Source of the DNA: an uncultured Paracoccaceae bacterium
Lineage (GTDB): Bacteria; Pseudomonadota; Alphaproteobacteria; Rhodobacterales; Rhodobacteraceae
Length of the DNA stretch: 34,612 nucleotides
Assembly (NCBI GenBank): GCA_947501025.1
Contig: CANMUM010000020.1
Location: forward strand, 1 to 34,612
Direction: 5' to 3'
The notes below the pieces were generated by a model. The model did not search any database, was not told the DNA's origin, and saw only the letters and a program-made list of their open reading frames with translations. Numbering within the stretch: the stretch's first letter is position 1; the number at the start of each line of letters is the position of its first letter. The position numbers were made by a program, and so were the translations under genes. Shown here piece after piece: positions 16,288-25,453 of the stretch.

Positions 16288-16544
16288 CTTTTCGTTAATT
16301 TTTAATTTACTTATGGCTTACAACATGGACGCTTATCAATATCTAGAAGCATATTTTATGACTTCCTAGCCAATTTTTGTACCGAATTGAATAAAAAAGA
16401 ACGAATATATAGATATAGGCGCGTTTTTGCCGAGCATTATGACATAACTTGTTGAATTGGTATGAAAATGTGATTTACTAATGACGCGTTATATGAAAAT
16501 CGCGTTATTGGTAATGCGTGGAATAATCTTGGAACGACAATTTT
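16288..16544. other. Divergent intergenic region, no gene seen
   Basis: These 257 AT-rich bases separate the M23 gene from the AsmA-like gene. I see no RNA gene, hairpin terminator or convincing reading frame; it presumably holds the two divergent promoters. Confidence 0.5.
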
Positions 16545-19500
16545 ATGAATGAACATTCAGCTTCAGATGAAACTGTAGATAAGTCGGAACCTGAAAAGAA
16601 TTCCAATCGGCGCAGTTTGCCTATGCACATCCGCATTTTGGGTTTGCGTCAAGCGCGCTATGTCTCTGGCGTCATCGGCCATATTTTGTCGATGATTATT
16701 TTTACTTTTATTGTCGGATTGTTTCTACTAAGGTCCGTCGATATCCCCATTGAAAGAATTGAACAACGCGTTCGTGAGGCCAGTATTTCGGCGCTAGGTT
16801 TCGTGTTCCCAGATTATATTACTGAGGTGTCTTCAGTCGGTGTTGATCTTGATTCCGCTAAAAAAGGTTGGGTTAAGGTTAACAATATTACCTTGCTTGA
16901 TGTCGTTCAAAATCGATCGATATTTATTGATGAGTTTAGATTATCACCATCAATCCGAGGTTTGTTTACAGGGGAATTTAAATTTAATTTCATCGGGGCA
17001 AGGCGCGCAGACATACAATTTCAAATAACAGAATCTGAAAATCGTACGCGGTTTGGATATCCAATCAATTTGCTAGATATCCCAGCAAATGTGTTGCGAG
17101 ATGGTGGTGAAGTTAACATTGAAGATATGACAATGATTGTAACGAATGCTACGGAGGAAGAGCTCGTTGCGATTAAAAATTTCGAGGCGTCTTTAGTTAA
17201 GGTCAATAATGGATATGATGGGCGAATTACGGCACGCCATGCGGATAAAGAAGCGGGCGCATTTTCCTTTAGAGTTCAAAGAGAAGGCGCAAAAGTTAGC
17301 TGGCAAGGCAATGCGCGTGAATATAAAATAACACCAGACAAGAAGTTGGGCGTAGATTTTGATCTTGATCTCGTATTTGAAGATGTTCCTGATTATGACC
17401 TTACAGAACAAAGCGACAATGTGAGATATCCTTACCGTTTCCTTACAAAAGCCGATGGTTTGGCGCGTGTAAAATTTGCTGATTGGATTGGTGGAGGACG
17501 CTTTGAATATAATCCAAAGACAAAAAACTTATCACTCGCTGAAATGTCTTTATCGAATACTGAGTATAATTTTGATGGTGAGGTGGATATAACGGTGGGT
17601 GATGAAATGCTTATCACTGGCAAAGATATTGCGTTATCTTACCCAACAAATCTTGATATTGCATTGGTAGACGAACTGAGCTTTGTTGGAAAACTTGATC
17701 TTTTAAAACGCCAATTTGAGCTTGGTGAAATTGTTGTTGCGAATGGTCCGTTTGAAATGAGCGGAAAAGGTGCTGTTGTGTTTGAAGATCAACTGCGTGC
17801 AAATTTCACCTTGGAAAGTCCACTAATGTCTCGTGATGCGCTGATTGAATATTGGCCCAAAGGCATAGCTCAAAAAACATTTGATTGGGCTACGGCAAAT
17901 ATCGATCAAGCTGATTTAGAGAATTTTCGGTTGGATACTCTGTATGATGATAAATTTGCGTTTGATCTTTCTATGGTTGGGCGTGATGTTGTTTTAAAAC
18001 CAACAAAATGGTTGCCACGGTTTCAATCAGATTTCGTTCGGCTACATATGACAAATGAGCATTTGCTCATTGCGACCCCGATTGCACAAACGGCTCATCA
18101 GGAAAATGCTGATGTCCAGTTGAAAGATATTCAGCTTTGGGTTCCTGAAGTGGCTGTTAAGCCTCTAAATGCAGAACTGACGGGCAATTTTTCAGGAAAA
18201 ATTGAGGATGTTTTAACGGTGCTGTCATCTGATCCAGTTGCGCTGCCGAAGCGTATGAATATGGATGCAAATAGATTTGTAGGAAATACGACGGGGCAAA
18301 TTAACGTTCATTTCCCAATGCAAGCTGGCACAAAGATTGCTGATGTTGACATGGATGTGAAAGCCAATATATCTGATTTTCGCCTGTCAAAACTTATAAA
18401 TGGTAAAACCTTATCAGCCCATGCCATTGATATTGCTGTTGATGAAGAGGGTCTCAATGTTTCGGGTTATGCGAGCTTAGATGATTTGGTTGGCTTGGCA
18501 AGTTTAAAGCAAAGTTTTTCAAAAGGTTCGAAGCCCGATATTGAAATCAAAGGCCACGCAACACGAAAACAGTTGAAAGTTATCGGCCTTAATCTTCCGA
18601 GCATCATTTTAGGTGATGGCATATCATATAATGCCAACATTAACCCAAGTTCAGAAGCTGTTGAAGTCGTAGGTCGGGCTGATATAAAAAACTTAGGCTT
18701 GAGTATAGGCTCGCTTGGTCAAGCTAAGCCCATCGGCCGTGCGGGATATGCCGACTTTGTTGTGAAAGCATCTGGCAATAATGTTGATGTATCGAAGCTG
18801 AATATTAGTTCTGGTGGTCTGTCTGCGAATGGTTCTTTAAGCGTAAGAAGCGGGAAGCTCACGGAGTTGAATTTTCCAAATGTCAATTGGCCTGGGCGCT
18901 ACACGGGCTCACTCAATCTTGATGCTTCGTCACGGATTAAACTGCGAAATGGTGCTATTAATATTGAAAGTTTAAACTCTGCCAGAGCAGGTGCAAGCGG
19001 TGCTCAAATTGTTGATCTTGAGAATGTCAGCATTCGTTTGAGTGATCCCATCCAATTTTCAAATGTTTTTGGGCAAATCAAACTTGGGTCAACGGTTTCA
19101 GGAGAGCTTAATGGACGCTTTGGTGGCAAGTCCCCTGTCAATGTGAAGCTCAGCCCAAGCCAAGGTCAAACCCTTGCTGTGCTGCGTGCGCAAGATGCGG
19201 GGTCAGTTCTGCGCAATGCGGGGTTATTTGGTGATTTGCGTGGTGGAAATCTGGTTCTTCAAGTCAGAACAACGGATCGAGCGGGGTTGTATGCGGGTAA
19301 GTTCCTTGTTCAAAACTCTCAACTTTCGAACTCACGCACCGCCGTTCAATTGTTACAAGCGGCATCCATATTCGGCATATTGAACGCAGAAGGATTACAA
19401 CTTGATGAAATTGGTGGAGATTTGTTGCTATATCCCGACCATATCGAGCTGTTTTCTGGCCGCGCATTTGGCCCTTCAATAGGACTAACACTTGGTGGTT

Positions 19501-19778
19501 CTTATCAGACAAACTCTCAAAATGTAAATCTCGTTGGGGTTCTCACACCTGCATATCTTCTCAATGGTGCTTTTCAGCGGATACCTGGGTTTGGTGAGCT
19601 TCTGGGTGGAAATGTAGGAGAAGGAGTTTTTGGAGTGACCTATCAAATCCAAGGCCGTTCACCGAATTATCAAATACAAGCCAACCCGCTTTCTTTATTG
19701 ACCCCTGGCAAATTCCGTGAAATTTGGAGCAATGTGCCACAATCGGGCACGATCCCGTCAAGATATAGAATTGAGTGA
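16545..19778 (+). CDS. Large AsmA-like (DUF3971 / YhdP-type) envelope protein
   Basis: A 1077-residue protein with one N-terminal membrane anchor (about 43-63) and a very long beta-rich periplasmic part. The C-terminus carries the AsmA-like features 'QAASIFGILNAEG' (about 930-950), 'FSGRAFGPSIGLTLGGSY', 'RIPGFGELLGG' and 'FGVTYQIQGRSPNYQIQANPLS', typical of the large alphaproteobacterial AsmA/DUF3971 proteins. Relatives such as YhdP and TamB are thought to form a hydrophobic groove that moves phospholipids to the outer membrane; that role is inferred here. In this class the gene commonly precedes unrelated housekeeping genes, as here (queA six bases on). No acute signs of truncation. Confidence 0.85.
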   Translation: MNEHSASDETVDKSEPEKNSNRRSLPMHIRILGLRQARYVSGVIGHILSMIIFTFIVGLFLLRSVDIPIERIEQRVREASISALGFVFPDYITEVSSVGVDLDSAKKGWVKVNNITLLDVVQNRSIFIDEFRLSPSIRGLFTGEFKFNFIGARRADIQFQITESENRTRFGYPINLLDIPANVLRDGGEVNIEDMTMIVTNATEEELVAIKNFEASLVKVNNGYDGRITARHADKEAGAFSFRVQREGAKVSWQGNAREYKITPDKKLGVDFDLDLVFEDVPDYDLTEQSDNVRYPYRFLTKADGLARVKFADWIGGGRFEYNPKTKNLSLAEMSLSNTEYNFDGEVDITVGDEMLITGKDIALSYPTNLDIALVDELSFVGKLDLLKRQFELGEIVVANGPFEMSGKGAVVFEDQLRANFTLESPLMSRDALIEYWPKGIAQKTFDWATANIDQADLENFRLDTLYDDKFAFDLSMVGRDVVLKPTKWLPRFQSDFVRLHMTNEHLLIATPIAQTAHQENADVQLKDIQLWVPEVAVKPLNAELTGNFSGKIEDVLTVLSSDPVALPKRMNMDANRFVGNTTGQINVHFPMQAGTKIADVDMDVKANISDFRLSKLINGKTLSAHAIDIAVDEEGLNVSGYASLDDLVGLASLKQSFSKGSKPDIEIKGHATRKQLKVIGLNLPSIILGDGISYNANINPSSEAVEVVGRADIKNLGLSIGSLGQAKPIGRAGYADFVVKASGNNVDVSKLNISSGGLSANGSLSVRSGKLTELNFPNVNWPGRYTGSLNLDASSRIKLRNGAINIESLNSARAGASGAQIVDLENVSIRLSDPIQFSNVFGQIKLGSTVSGELNGRFGGKSPVNVKLSPSQGQTLAVLRAQDAGSVLRNAGLFGDLRGGNLVLQVRTTDRAGLYAGKFLVQNSQLSNSRTAVQLLQAASIFGILNAEGLQLDEIGGDLLLYPDHIELFSGRAFGPSIGLTLGGSYQTNSQNVNLVGVLTPAYLLNGAFQRIPGFGELLGGNVGEGVFGVTYQIQGRSPNYQIQANPLSLLTPGKFREIWSNVPQSGTIPSRYRIE

Positions 19779-19784
19779 TTTTCA

Positions 19785-20834
19785 ATGAGCGATAAACTAT
19801 CTGATTACGATTTCGACTTTGATGAAAGCCGTATTGCGTTGCGTCCAATTTTACCCCGTGGTGACGCCGCTTTGCTTTATTTTGATGGTGAGGTTAAGGA
19901 TCTAAATGTGCGCGATTATGCGGATATTTTGACAGAAAATGATATGCTCATTTTCAATGACACAAAAGTTCTGCCTGCGCGCCTTGATGGCCAGCGGTTT
20001 CGCAATAGCGCCCAAGGTCGCGTTAGCGCACAAATTTCGGTGACATTGCTCGCACCTCTTGGCGAAAACGGCATGTGGCAATGTATGATCAAGCCCATGC
20101 GCAAAGTCGAACTTGGTGAGGTTGTTCATTTTGGTGATGGGTTCGAAGCAGTCTTGAAAGATAAGCAAGATGGTATGGTTCATTTGCAATTTGAGGTTGA
20201 GGGATTTTCAGAAAAGCTCGCGGAATTTGGCCGTATGCCGCTTCCACCTTATATCGAAGGCAAGCGCAGAGCGGATGCGCAAGATCTTGATGATTATCAG
20301 CCATATTTAGCACGGATTGAAGGCGCTGTTGCCGCGCCAACCGCAAGCTTGCATTTTGATGAAGTTTTGATGGGGGTACTTGCAGCAAAGGGCGTGAAAC
20401 ATGAAACGATTACGCTTCATGTAGGGGCAGGAACCTTCTTGCCTGTCAAGGTTGATGATGTGACAGCTCATAAAATGCATTCTGAACGCGGAGAAATTCT
20501 TAGCGAAGTGGCTGAGCGCATTAATGCGCATCGTGCCAATGGTGGGCGCGTGATTGCGGTTGGAACAACCTCTGCGCGCTTGCTTGAAAGTGCGGCAAAA
20601 CATGGCAGTCTTTCTGCTTATAACGGTTCAACAGATATTTTTATTCGACCGGGATACGCGTTTCAAATCGTGGATGGCTTAATTACCAATTTCCATCTTC
20701 CCAAATCAACATTGCTCATGTTGGTGGCGGCATTTGTCGGTTTTGATGAAATGCATCAGATTTATCAACACGCGCTTACAAAAAATTATCGGTTCTTTTC
20801 TTATGGGGACAGTTCGTTTTTGCGCAGGACTTAA
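19785..20834 (+). CDS. queA: S-adenosylmethionine:tRNA ribosyltransferase-isomerase
   Basis: A 349-residue enzyme that transfers the ribosyl part of SAM to 7-aminomethyl-7-deazaguanine in tRNA, giving epoxyqueuosine. Family stretches are 'DYDFDFDESRIALRP' at the N-terminus, 'IFNDTKVLPARL', 'GRMPLPPYI', 'VAAPTASLHFDE', 'HVGAGTFLPVKVDDV', 'TSARLLES', and 'NFHLPKSTLLMLVAAF'. The length is normal. It follows the AsmA-like gene by six bases, so they are likely cotranscribed. The usual partner tgt is not next to it; the following gene is a transporter. Confidence 0.96.
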   Translation: MSDKLSDYDFDFDESRIALRPILPRGDAALLYFDGEVKDLNVRDYADILTENDMLIFNDTKVLPARLDGQRFRNSAQGRVSAQISVTLLAPLGENGMWQCMIKPMRKVELGEVVHFGDGFEAVLKDKQDGMVHLQFEVEGFSEKLAEFGRMPLPPYIEGKRRADAQDLDDYQPYLARIEGAVAAPTASLHFDEVLMGVLAAKGVKHETITLHVGAGTFLPVKVDDVTAHKMHSERGEILSEVAERINAHRANGGRVIAVGTTSARLLESAAKHGSLSAYNGSTDIFIRPGYAFQIVDGLITNFHLPKSTLLMLVAAFVGFDEMHQIYQHALTKNYRFFSYGDSSFLRRT

Positions 20835-20846
20835 AAAATTGTCAAA

Positions 20847-20887
20847 ATTGGAATGTATTATGTCGTTAAATATCAAACCATTCCAAT
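20847..20887. repeat. Nine-base inverted repeat between queA and the MFS gene
   Basis: ATTGGAATG (20847-20855) and CATTCCAAT (20879-20887) are perfect reverse complements with a 23-base spacer. No T run follows, so it is not a normal terminator; it could be an mRNA hairpin or a binding site in front of the next gene. Confidence 0.45.
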
Positions 20888-20926
20888 CCATCTATGCGAG
20901 TATATTAAAAACAATGTAGGTCGGTT

Positions 20927-22765
20927 ATGTTTAATGTGATTAAAGGTTCGTGGGCGCTATTTCTTGGCATGTTCATGTTGATGATCGGCAACGGTCTGCA
21001 AGCGAATATATTGGCGCTTAGGGGCGCTGAAGAGGGGTTCTCGCAAAGCATTATGGGCTTTGTGATGTCGGCCTATTTTGCGGGTTTTTTTCTGGGTTCA
21101 CATGTCACAACGAAGCTCATTCGCCATGTGGGCCATGTTCGGGTTTTTGCGGCATTTGCCAGTTTTATTTCCGCAGCCTTTATCATTTTTCCTTTGTTTC
21201 CAGATCCTTATGTGTGGATTGCTTGCCGTGTGGTTATTGGTTTGAGTTTCGCAGGCGTGTATATCGTCGCCGAAAGTTGGTTGAATAATTCTTCTGAAAA
21301 TGATCAACGCGCGCAGGTTTTGTCGATTTACAGCATGGTGCAAATGATCGGATTGATTGTATCGGGTTGGATGATTTTGCTCGCCCCGCCCAGCGGTTTC
21401 GAACTTTTCGTGATCATGTCGATTTTGGTTTCCTTTAGTTTTGCTCCCATTCTTCTTTCGGGTGAAAAGGCCCCCGTTTTTGAAAGTACTGGCGCGCTTT
21501 CCATGCGCGAATTGGCAAAGGCGTCGCCCCTTGGTGTCTTTGTTGTTTTTGCCGTTGGCGGTTTGTTTTCACTTCAATTCACAATGATTGGACAGTTTAC
21601 TGTTGCAAAGGGCTTGGGCAGCGGTGAGCTTGCGATGATTTTCACAGCAATTTACGTTGGTGGTATGTGTTTGCAGATGCCACTTGGCCGCTTGGCAGAC
21701 ATTATCGATAGGCGCCTTGTGATCATTGGGATTTGTGTTTTTGGGGCTGCATCACTTGGCATTGGATTGATGTTTTCAAGTAATTTTAATGTCCTCCTTG
21801 GCATGAGCTTTATTCTTGGCGGTTTGACGAACCCTCTATATTCCGTTGCGGTTGCTTATGTGAATGATCGTATAGAATGGGATAAAATGGCTGCTGCATC
21901 AGCGGGCATTATGTTCATTAATGGGCTTGGCGCCATCGGCATGCCGATCTTTGCTGGTTTCATGATGGCTTCACTTGGCGCAGATGTGTTTTGGCTCATG
22001 CTTATCGCGATATTCCTCGTGCTTGCCGCCTTTGGTTTATACCGTATGGTCGTTCGCGAAGCTGTCGCAGAGGACGTATCCGCGATTTACGCAACGATGA
22101 CACCTGGCTCATCGCCCGTTATGATGGAGGTGACACAAGAGATGGTTTCCGATGAATTGGATGCCCAGCTCGAAGAGCTTGATGAAGATTTCGCACGTTA
22201 CACACCTGAAGAGGTGATCGAGTTCTGGCGCGATGAGGTTGGCTCGGCCAATTGGTATAAGCAATCTGATGAGACCGATCAATTGATCCGCGATCGCTTT
22301 GCGACATTGCATCGCCGTCTCAATGATGGCTTTTATGAAGATTGGATCGAAACGGCTGAAGGTGCACTTGCTTTCGTTATTGTGCTCGATCAATTCTCCC
22401 GCAATCTTTATCGTGATGATCCACGCGCATTTGATGCGGATTACCGCGCACGCGAAGTTGCACAATCAGCTATCGAAGCAGGGCTTGATAAGGAATTCGC
22501 TGCCGATATGCGCCAATTCTTCTATATGCCATTCTCCCATTCAGAAATTTGGGCGGATCAAGAGTTTGCACTTCATCAAGGTCAGAAGGCAGGGCTTGAT
22601 GATAATATTCTTGATTTCAAAGTTCATCGTGAAATTATTGCGCGTTTTGGGCGCTTCCCATATCGCAATGAAGTGCTAGGCCGTGAGACAACAGAAGAAG
22701 AACAGGCATTCTTAGATGGTGGCGGATATGGCGCGATCCGCAAAGAATTGGGTGTCGTGAAATAA
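20927..22765 (+). CDS. MFS transporter fused to a DUF924 domain
   Basis: A 612-residue fusion. Residues 1-400 form a twelve-helix major facilitator of the YcaD-like branch, with 'GFVMSAYFAGFFLGS', 'AESWLNNSSENDQRAQ' and 'MPLGRLADIIDRR' as family marks. After a linker rich in Met and acidic residues, residues from about 426 to 608 form a complete DUF924 domain: 'EVIEFWRDEVG', 'ALAFVIVLDQFSRNLYRDDP', 'FYMPFSHSE', 'HREIIARFGRFPYRNEVLGR'. DUF924 is normally a free-standing soluble protein of about 180-200 residues of unknown biochemistry. By topology the domain should be cytoplasmic. There is no stop codon, frameshift or clear ribosome binding site at the join. Substrate unknown. Confidence 0.85.
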   Translation: MFNVIKGSWALFLGMFMLMIGNGLQANILALRGAEEGFSQSIMGFVMSAYFAGFFLGSHVTTKLIRHVGHVRVFAAFASFISAAFIIFPLFPDPYVWIACRVVIGLSFAGVYIVAESWLNNSSENDQRAQVLSIYSMVQMIGLIVSGWMILLAPPSGFELFVIMSILVSFSFAPILLSGEKAPVFESTGALSMRELAKASPLGVFVVFAVGGLFSLQFTMIGQFTVAKGLGSGELAMIFTAIYVGGMCLQMPLGRLADIIDRRLVIIGICVFGAASLGIGLMFSSNFNVLLGMSFILGGLTNPLYSVAVAYVNDRIEWDKMAAASAGIMFINGLGAIGMPIFAGFMMASLGADVFWLMLIAIFLVLAAFGLYRMVVREAVAEDVSAIYATMTPGSSPVMMEVTQEMVSDELDAQLEELDEDFARYTPEEVIEFWRDEVGSANWYKQSDETDQLIRDRFATLHRRLNDGFYEDWIETAEGALAFVIVLDQFSRNLYRDDPRAFDADYRAREVAQSAIEAGLDKEFAADMRQFFYMPFSHSEIWADQEFALHQGQKAGLDDNILDFKVHREIIARFGRFPYRNEVLGRETTEEEQAFLDGGGYGAIRKELGVVK

Positions 22766-22920
22766 CGCAAAGCGATTCTCGTTTTGGTTCATGCTTGACG
22801 ATTTTGCGTACTCATCTTGCCTGCAAAAATCTGTTTGGTTTCCATGCATGTTTTATTCCACAAAAAATTTATGAAAAAATGCGCTTTTTGATCTCAATGT
22901 TTTGTGATAAAACGAAAGTA

Positions 22921-22934
22921 GTTTAACGTTAAAC
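22921..22934. promoter_or_regulatory. Perfect 14-bp palindrome upstream of lpd, candidate operator
   Basis: GTTTAACGTTAAAC is its own reverse complement across all 14 bases. It ends 23 bases before the lpd start codon and just ahead of the ribosome binding site, where a bound repressor would block transcription or early elongation. No obvious regulator gene lies next to it. Confidence 0.55.
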
Positions 22935-22957
22935 AATCTTTTATTAAGGAGCAGGTC

Positions 22958-24349
22958 ATGGCGCAGAATTTTGATGTTATTGTAGTGGGGGCAGGGCCAG
23001 GGGGCTATGTTGCAGCTATACGCAGCGCACAATTGGGTTTGAAAACCGCGATTGTCGAGCGCGAACATCTTGGCGGCATTTGTCTGAACTGGGGCTGTAT
23101 TCCTACAAAAGCTCTTCTGCGCTCAGCTGAAATGCTCCACAATATGCACCGTGCCAAAGAATTTGGGCTTTCAGTGGATAATATCAATCATGATCTGGCT
23201 GCGATAGTCAAACGTTCACGTGGCGTTGCGGGACAACTCTCATCGGGCATTGGCCATTTGATGAAGAAAAACAAAATCACGGTTGTGATGGGTGAGGCCA
23301 AGCTTGCGGGCAAGGGCAAGCTATCTGTGAAAACTGATAAAGGCACAGAAGAACTCACAGCGAAAAATATTGTGATGGCAACAGGCGCACGGGCGCGTGA
23401 TCTTCCAGGTCTTGAAGCCGATGGCAAGCGCGTTTGGAGCTATAAACACGCATTGAATCCGCCTCATGAGCCAAAGAAATTGCTCGTGATTGGTTCTGGT
23501 GCCATTGGTATTGAATTTGCATCCTTTTATAACACAATTGGCGCGAAAACGACGGTTGTGGAAGTGATGGAGCGTGTGCTTCCTGTTGAAGATGCTGAGA
23601 TTTCTGCATTTGCCAAAAAAGCATTTGTGAAAAACGGCCTCGATATTCGTGAAAAAACAACGGTCACAAAGCTTGATCGCAAGGCGGATAAGGTCATTGC
23701 TACGATTGAAGCAGGCGGTAAATCCACAACGGAAGAATTTGATACAGTGATTTCGGCTGTTGGCATTGTTGGAAATGTTGAAAATCTTGGGTTAGAGGCA
23801 TTGGGTGTGAAAATCGACCGCACTCATGTTGTGACCGATGAATTTTGCCGCACGGGCGTTGATGGCCTATATGCAATTGGAGATATTGCAGGGGCGCCTT
23901 GGCTTGCCCATAAAGCCTCACATGAAGGGGTTATGGTTGCTGAATTGATTGCAGGAAAACACCCGCATCCGATCAAGCCAAATTCTATTGCGGGCTGTAC
24001 ATATTGCCACCCACAGGTTGCGAGTGTGGGCTTAACGGAAGCCAAAGCCAAAGATGCGGGTCATGAGATTAAGGTCGGTCGATTCCCGTTTATCGGCAAT
24101 GGAAAAGCGATTGCGATGGGCGAGGCTGAAGGCTTGGTCAAAACGATTTTTGATGCCAAAACAGGCGAGCTATTGGGCGCGCATATGATCGGCGCGGAAG
24201 TGACGGAAATGATCCAAGGCTATGTCATCGCACGTCAACTTGAAACGACCGAAGCAGATCTCATGCACACTGTTTTCCCCCATCCGACCATTTCAGAAAG
24301 CATGCATGAAGCTGTTCTTGATGCTTATGGCATTGCGATTCATATATAA
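22958..24349 (+). CDS. lpd: Dihydrolipoyl dehydrogenase (E3)
   Basis: A 463-residue flavoprotein disulfide reductase that reoxidises dihydrolipoyl groups of 2-oxoacid dehydrogenases with NAD+. It has the FAD motif 'VVGAGPGGYVAAI', the redox pair Cys42/Cys47 in 'GGICLNWGCIPTK', a NAD motif 'IGSGAIGIEFASF', the FAD 'YAIGDIAG' motif and the C-terminal 'HPTISESMHEAV' with the catalytic His-Glu. Ribosome binding site: AAGGAG with good spacing. In many alphaproteobacteria this copy belongs to the pyruvate dehydrogenase cluster with lipA downstream, which fits lipA lying 3.3 kb further on; no E1 or E2 genes are in the window. The stop codon overlaps the next start (TAATG). Confidence 0.97.
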   Translation: MAQNFDVIVVGAGPGGYVAAIRSAQLGLKTAIVEREHLGGICLNWGCIPTKALLRSAEMLHNMHRAKEFGLSVDNINHDLAAIVKRSRGVAGQLSSGIGHLMKKNKITVVMGEAKLAGKGKLSVKTDKGTEELTAKNIVMATGARARDLPGLEADGKRVWSYKHALNPPHEPKKLLVIGSGAIGIEFASFYNTIGAKTTVVEVMERVLPVEDAEISAFAKKAFVKNGLDIREKTTVTKLDRKADKVIATIEAGGKSTTEEFDTVISAVGIVGNVENLGLEALGVKIDRTHVVTDEFCRTGVDGLYAIGDIAGAPWLAHKASHEGVMVAELIAGKHPHPIKPNSIAGCTYCHPQVASVGLTEAKAKDAGHEIKVGRFPFIGNGKAIAMGEAEGLVKTIFDAKTGELLGAHMIGAEVTEMIQGYVIARQLETTEADLMHTVFPHPTISESMHEAVLDAYGIAIHI

Positions 24350-24945
24350 TGAAGGCGCTCATCATCAATGGTCATGTGCCTTATGAATATGCAAAAGGTG
24401 ATTTGAACGCTGAGCTTGTTTGTTTGGCTGGGGTGGCTTTGGACAATGCTGGTTTTAGCGTCGAAACAACGATTGCTCATAGTGATTATGATATAGATGC
24501 AGAAATTGCGAAAATTATCGCCGCTGATATCGTGATCGTGCAATTTCCGCTCTATAATATGAGCGTGCCATGGGTGCTGAAAAAATACATGGATGATGTA
24601 TTCTTGGCGGGCGGCGATGGTCGTCTTTATTCAGGTGACGGGCGTTCGCGCAAAGACCCCTCAAAAACATATGGCTCTGGTGGAGTTCTCAATGGAAAGC
24701 CCTATATGTTCAGCGTAACGGCGAATGCACCAAGTGAGGCATTTGATGATGAAAGCCAACCATTTTTTGAAGGCTTGTCTGTTTCAGAATTGCTCACGCC
24801 CGTTCATCTGGCATTTCAATTTAATGGCATGATGCCCCTTGAAGTCTTTACCGCGCATGATGTCCATAAAAACCCAGATATTGAAACCGATTTTATGAGA
24901 TTTAATATGCATTTGCTTTCTATTATAAAGAACAGATTCTCTTGA
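24349..24945 (+). CDS. NAD(P)H-dependent quinone reductase-like flavoprotein (MdaB family)
   Basis: A 198-residue flavodoxin-fold protein resembling MdaB/KefF-type NAD(P)H:quinone oxidoreductases. The N-terminal strand is 'MKALIINGHVPYEYAKGDLN', the second flavin loop 'VQFPLYNMSVPWVLKKYMDDVF' (shown in two parts in typical members) and a 'TANAPSEAFDD' loop near residue 123 follow. MdaB members reduce quinones by two electrons, limiting oxidative stress. Its ATG overlaps the TAA of lpd, so translation is coupled; the link to E3 may be functional or only positional. Confidence 0.8.
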   Translation: MKALIINGHVPYEYAKGDLNAELVCLAGVALDNAGFSVETTIAHSDYDIDAEIAKIIAADIVIVQFPLYNMSVPWVLKKYMDDVFLAGGDGRLYSGDGRSRKDPSKTYGSGGVLNGKPYMFSVTANAPSEAFDDESQPFFEGLSVSELLTPVHLAFQFNGMMPLEVFTAHDVHKNPDIETDFMRFNMHLLSIIKNRFS

Positions 24946-24998
24946 CGATCCTGTGGCTTCGGCTAATGTCATTCTGAATATGAACATAGGATGATCAA

Positions 24999-25097
24999 AT
25001 GAAACATAAACTTATTATAGCAGCTATTATTTTTTCAGGTTTAGCACTAAGTGCTTGTAGCGGGCTTCTTGGTGTGCCCGTCGTTCCGATCATCTAA
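24999..25097 (+). CDS. Very small lipoprotein (32 residues)
   Basis: A 33-codon frame encoding a lysine-headed signal peptide with a lipobox 'GLALSAC', then the short hydrophobic tail 'SGLLGVPVVPII'. The processed lipoprotein would be only about 13 residues. AGG lies eight bases before the ATG, and the TAA is immediately followed by the ATG of the next gene (25098), so it sits correctly inside an operon. Small entericidin-like lipoproteins are comparable in size, but no clear similarity is visible. It is short enough to be missed by ordinary gene calling. Confidence 0.65.
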   Translation: MKHKLIIAAIIFSGLALSACSGLLGVPVVPII

Positions 25098-25439
25098 ATG
25101 ACACTCGATGATTATAACAATTTTTGCGCCTCGCTCCCTTCCACGACTTGTGTTGTACAATGGGGCGGGGCTTCTGTTTGGAAAATAGGTGGCAAAGTAT
25201 TTGCAATCTATTGGTCAGAAACAGGCGGCGTGACATTCAAAGCAGGAGATATTGGTTTTGAGGTGCTCAAAGAAGAGGAGGGCTATAAGCCCGCGCCATA
25301 TTTTGCGAGCCGTGGAATGAAATGGATATTAGCGAGCAGTGATATTGACGAGAGCGATGTCATCGGCCACATTGAAAATTCATATAAAATTGTAAAATCG
25401 GGACTGAGTAAAAAACTTAGAATTGAGCTAGGCGGTTAA
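25098..25439 (+). CDS. MmcQ/YjbR family protein
   Basis: A 113-residue CyaY-like fold protein of the MmcQ/YjbR family, which has no known reaction but is often described as a possible DNA-binding protein. Visible marks: 'VVQWGGASVWKIGGKVFAIY' near the N-terminus, a 'VTFKAGDIGFEVL' strand, 'PAPYFASRGMKWIL' and the C-terminal helix 'IGHIENSYKIVKSGLSKK'. The start touches the preceding stop, without a strong binding site of its own. Confidence 0.85.
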   Translation: MTLDDYNNFCASLPSTTCVVQWGGASVWKIGGKVFAIYWSETGGVTFKAGDIGFEVLKEEEGYKPAPYFASRGMKWILASSDIDESDVIGHIENSYKIVKSGLSKKLRIELGG

Positions 25440-25453
25440 TTGAAGGGTATAAT

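Noticed and set aside
16288-16544. A possible small RNA in the M23/AsmA-like spacer
   Set aside because: No hairpin with a T run and no convincing promoter pair was found in this stretch.
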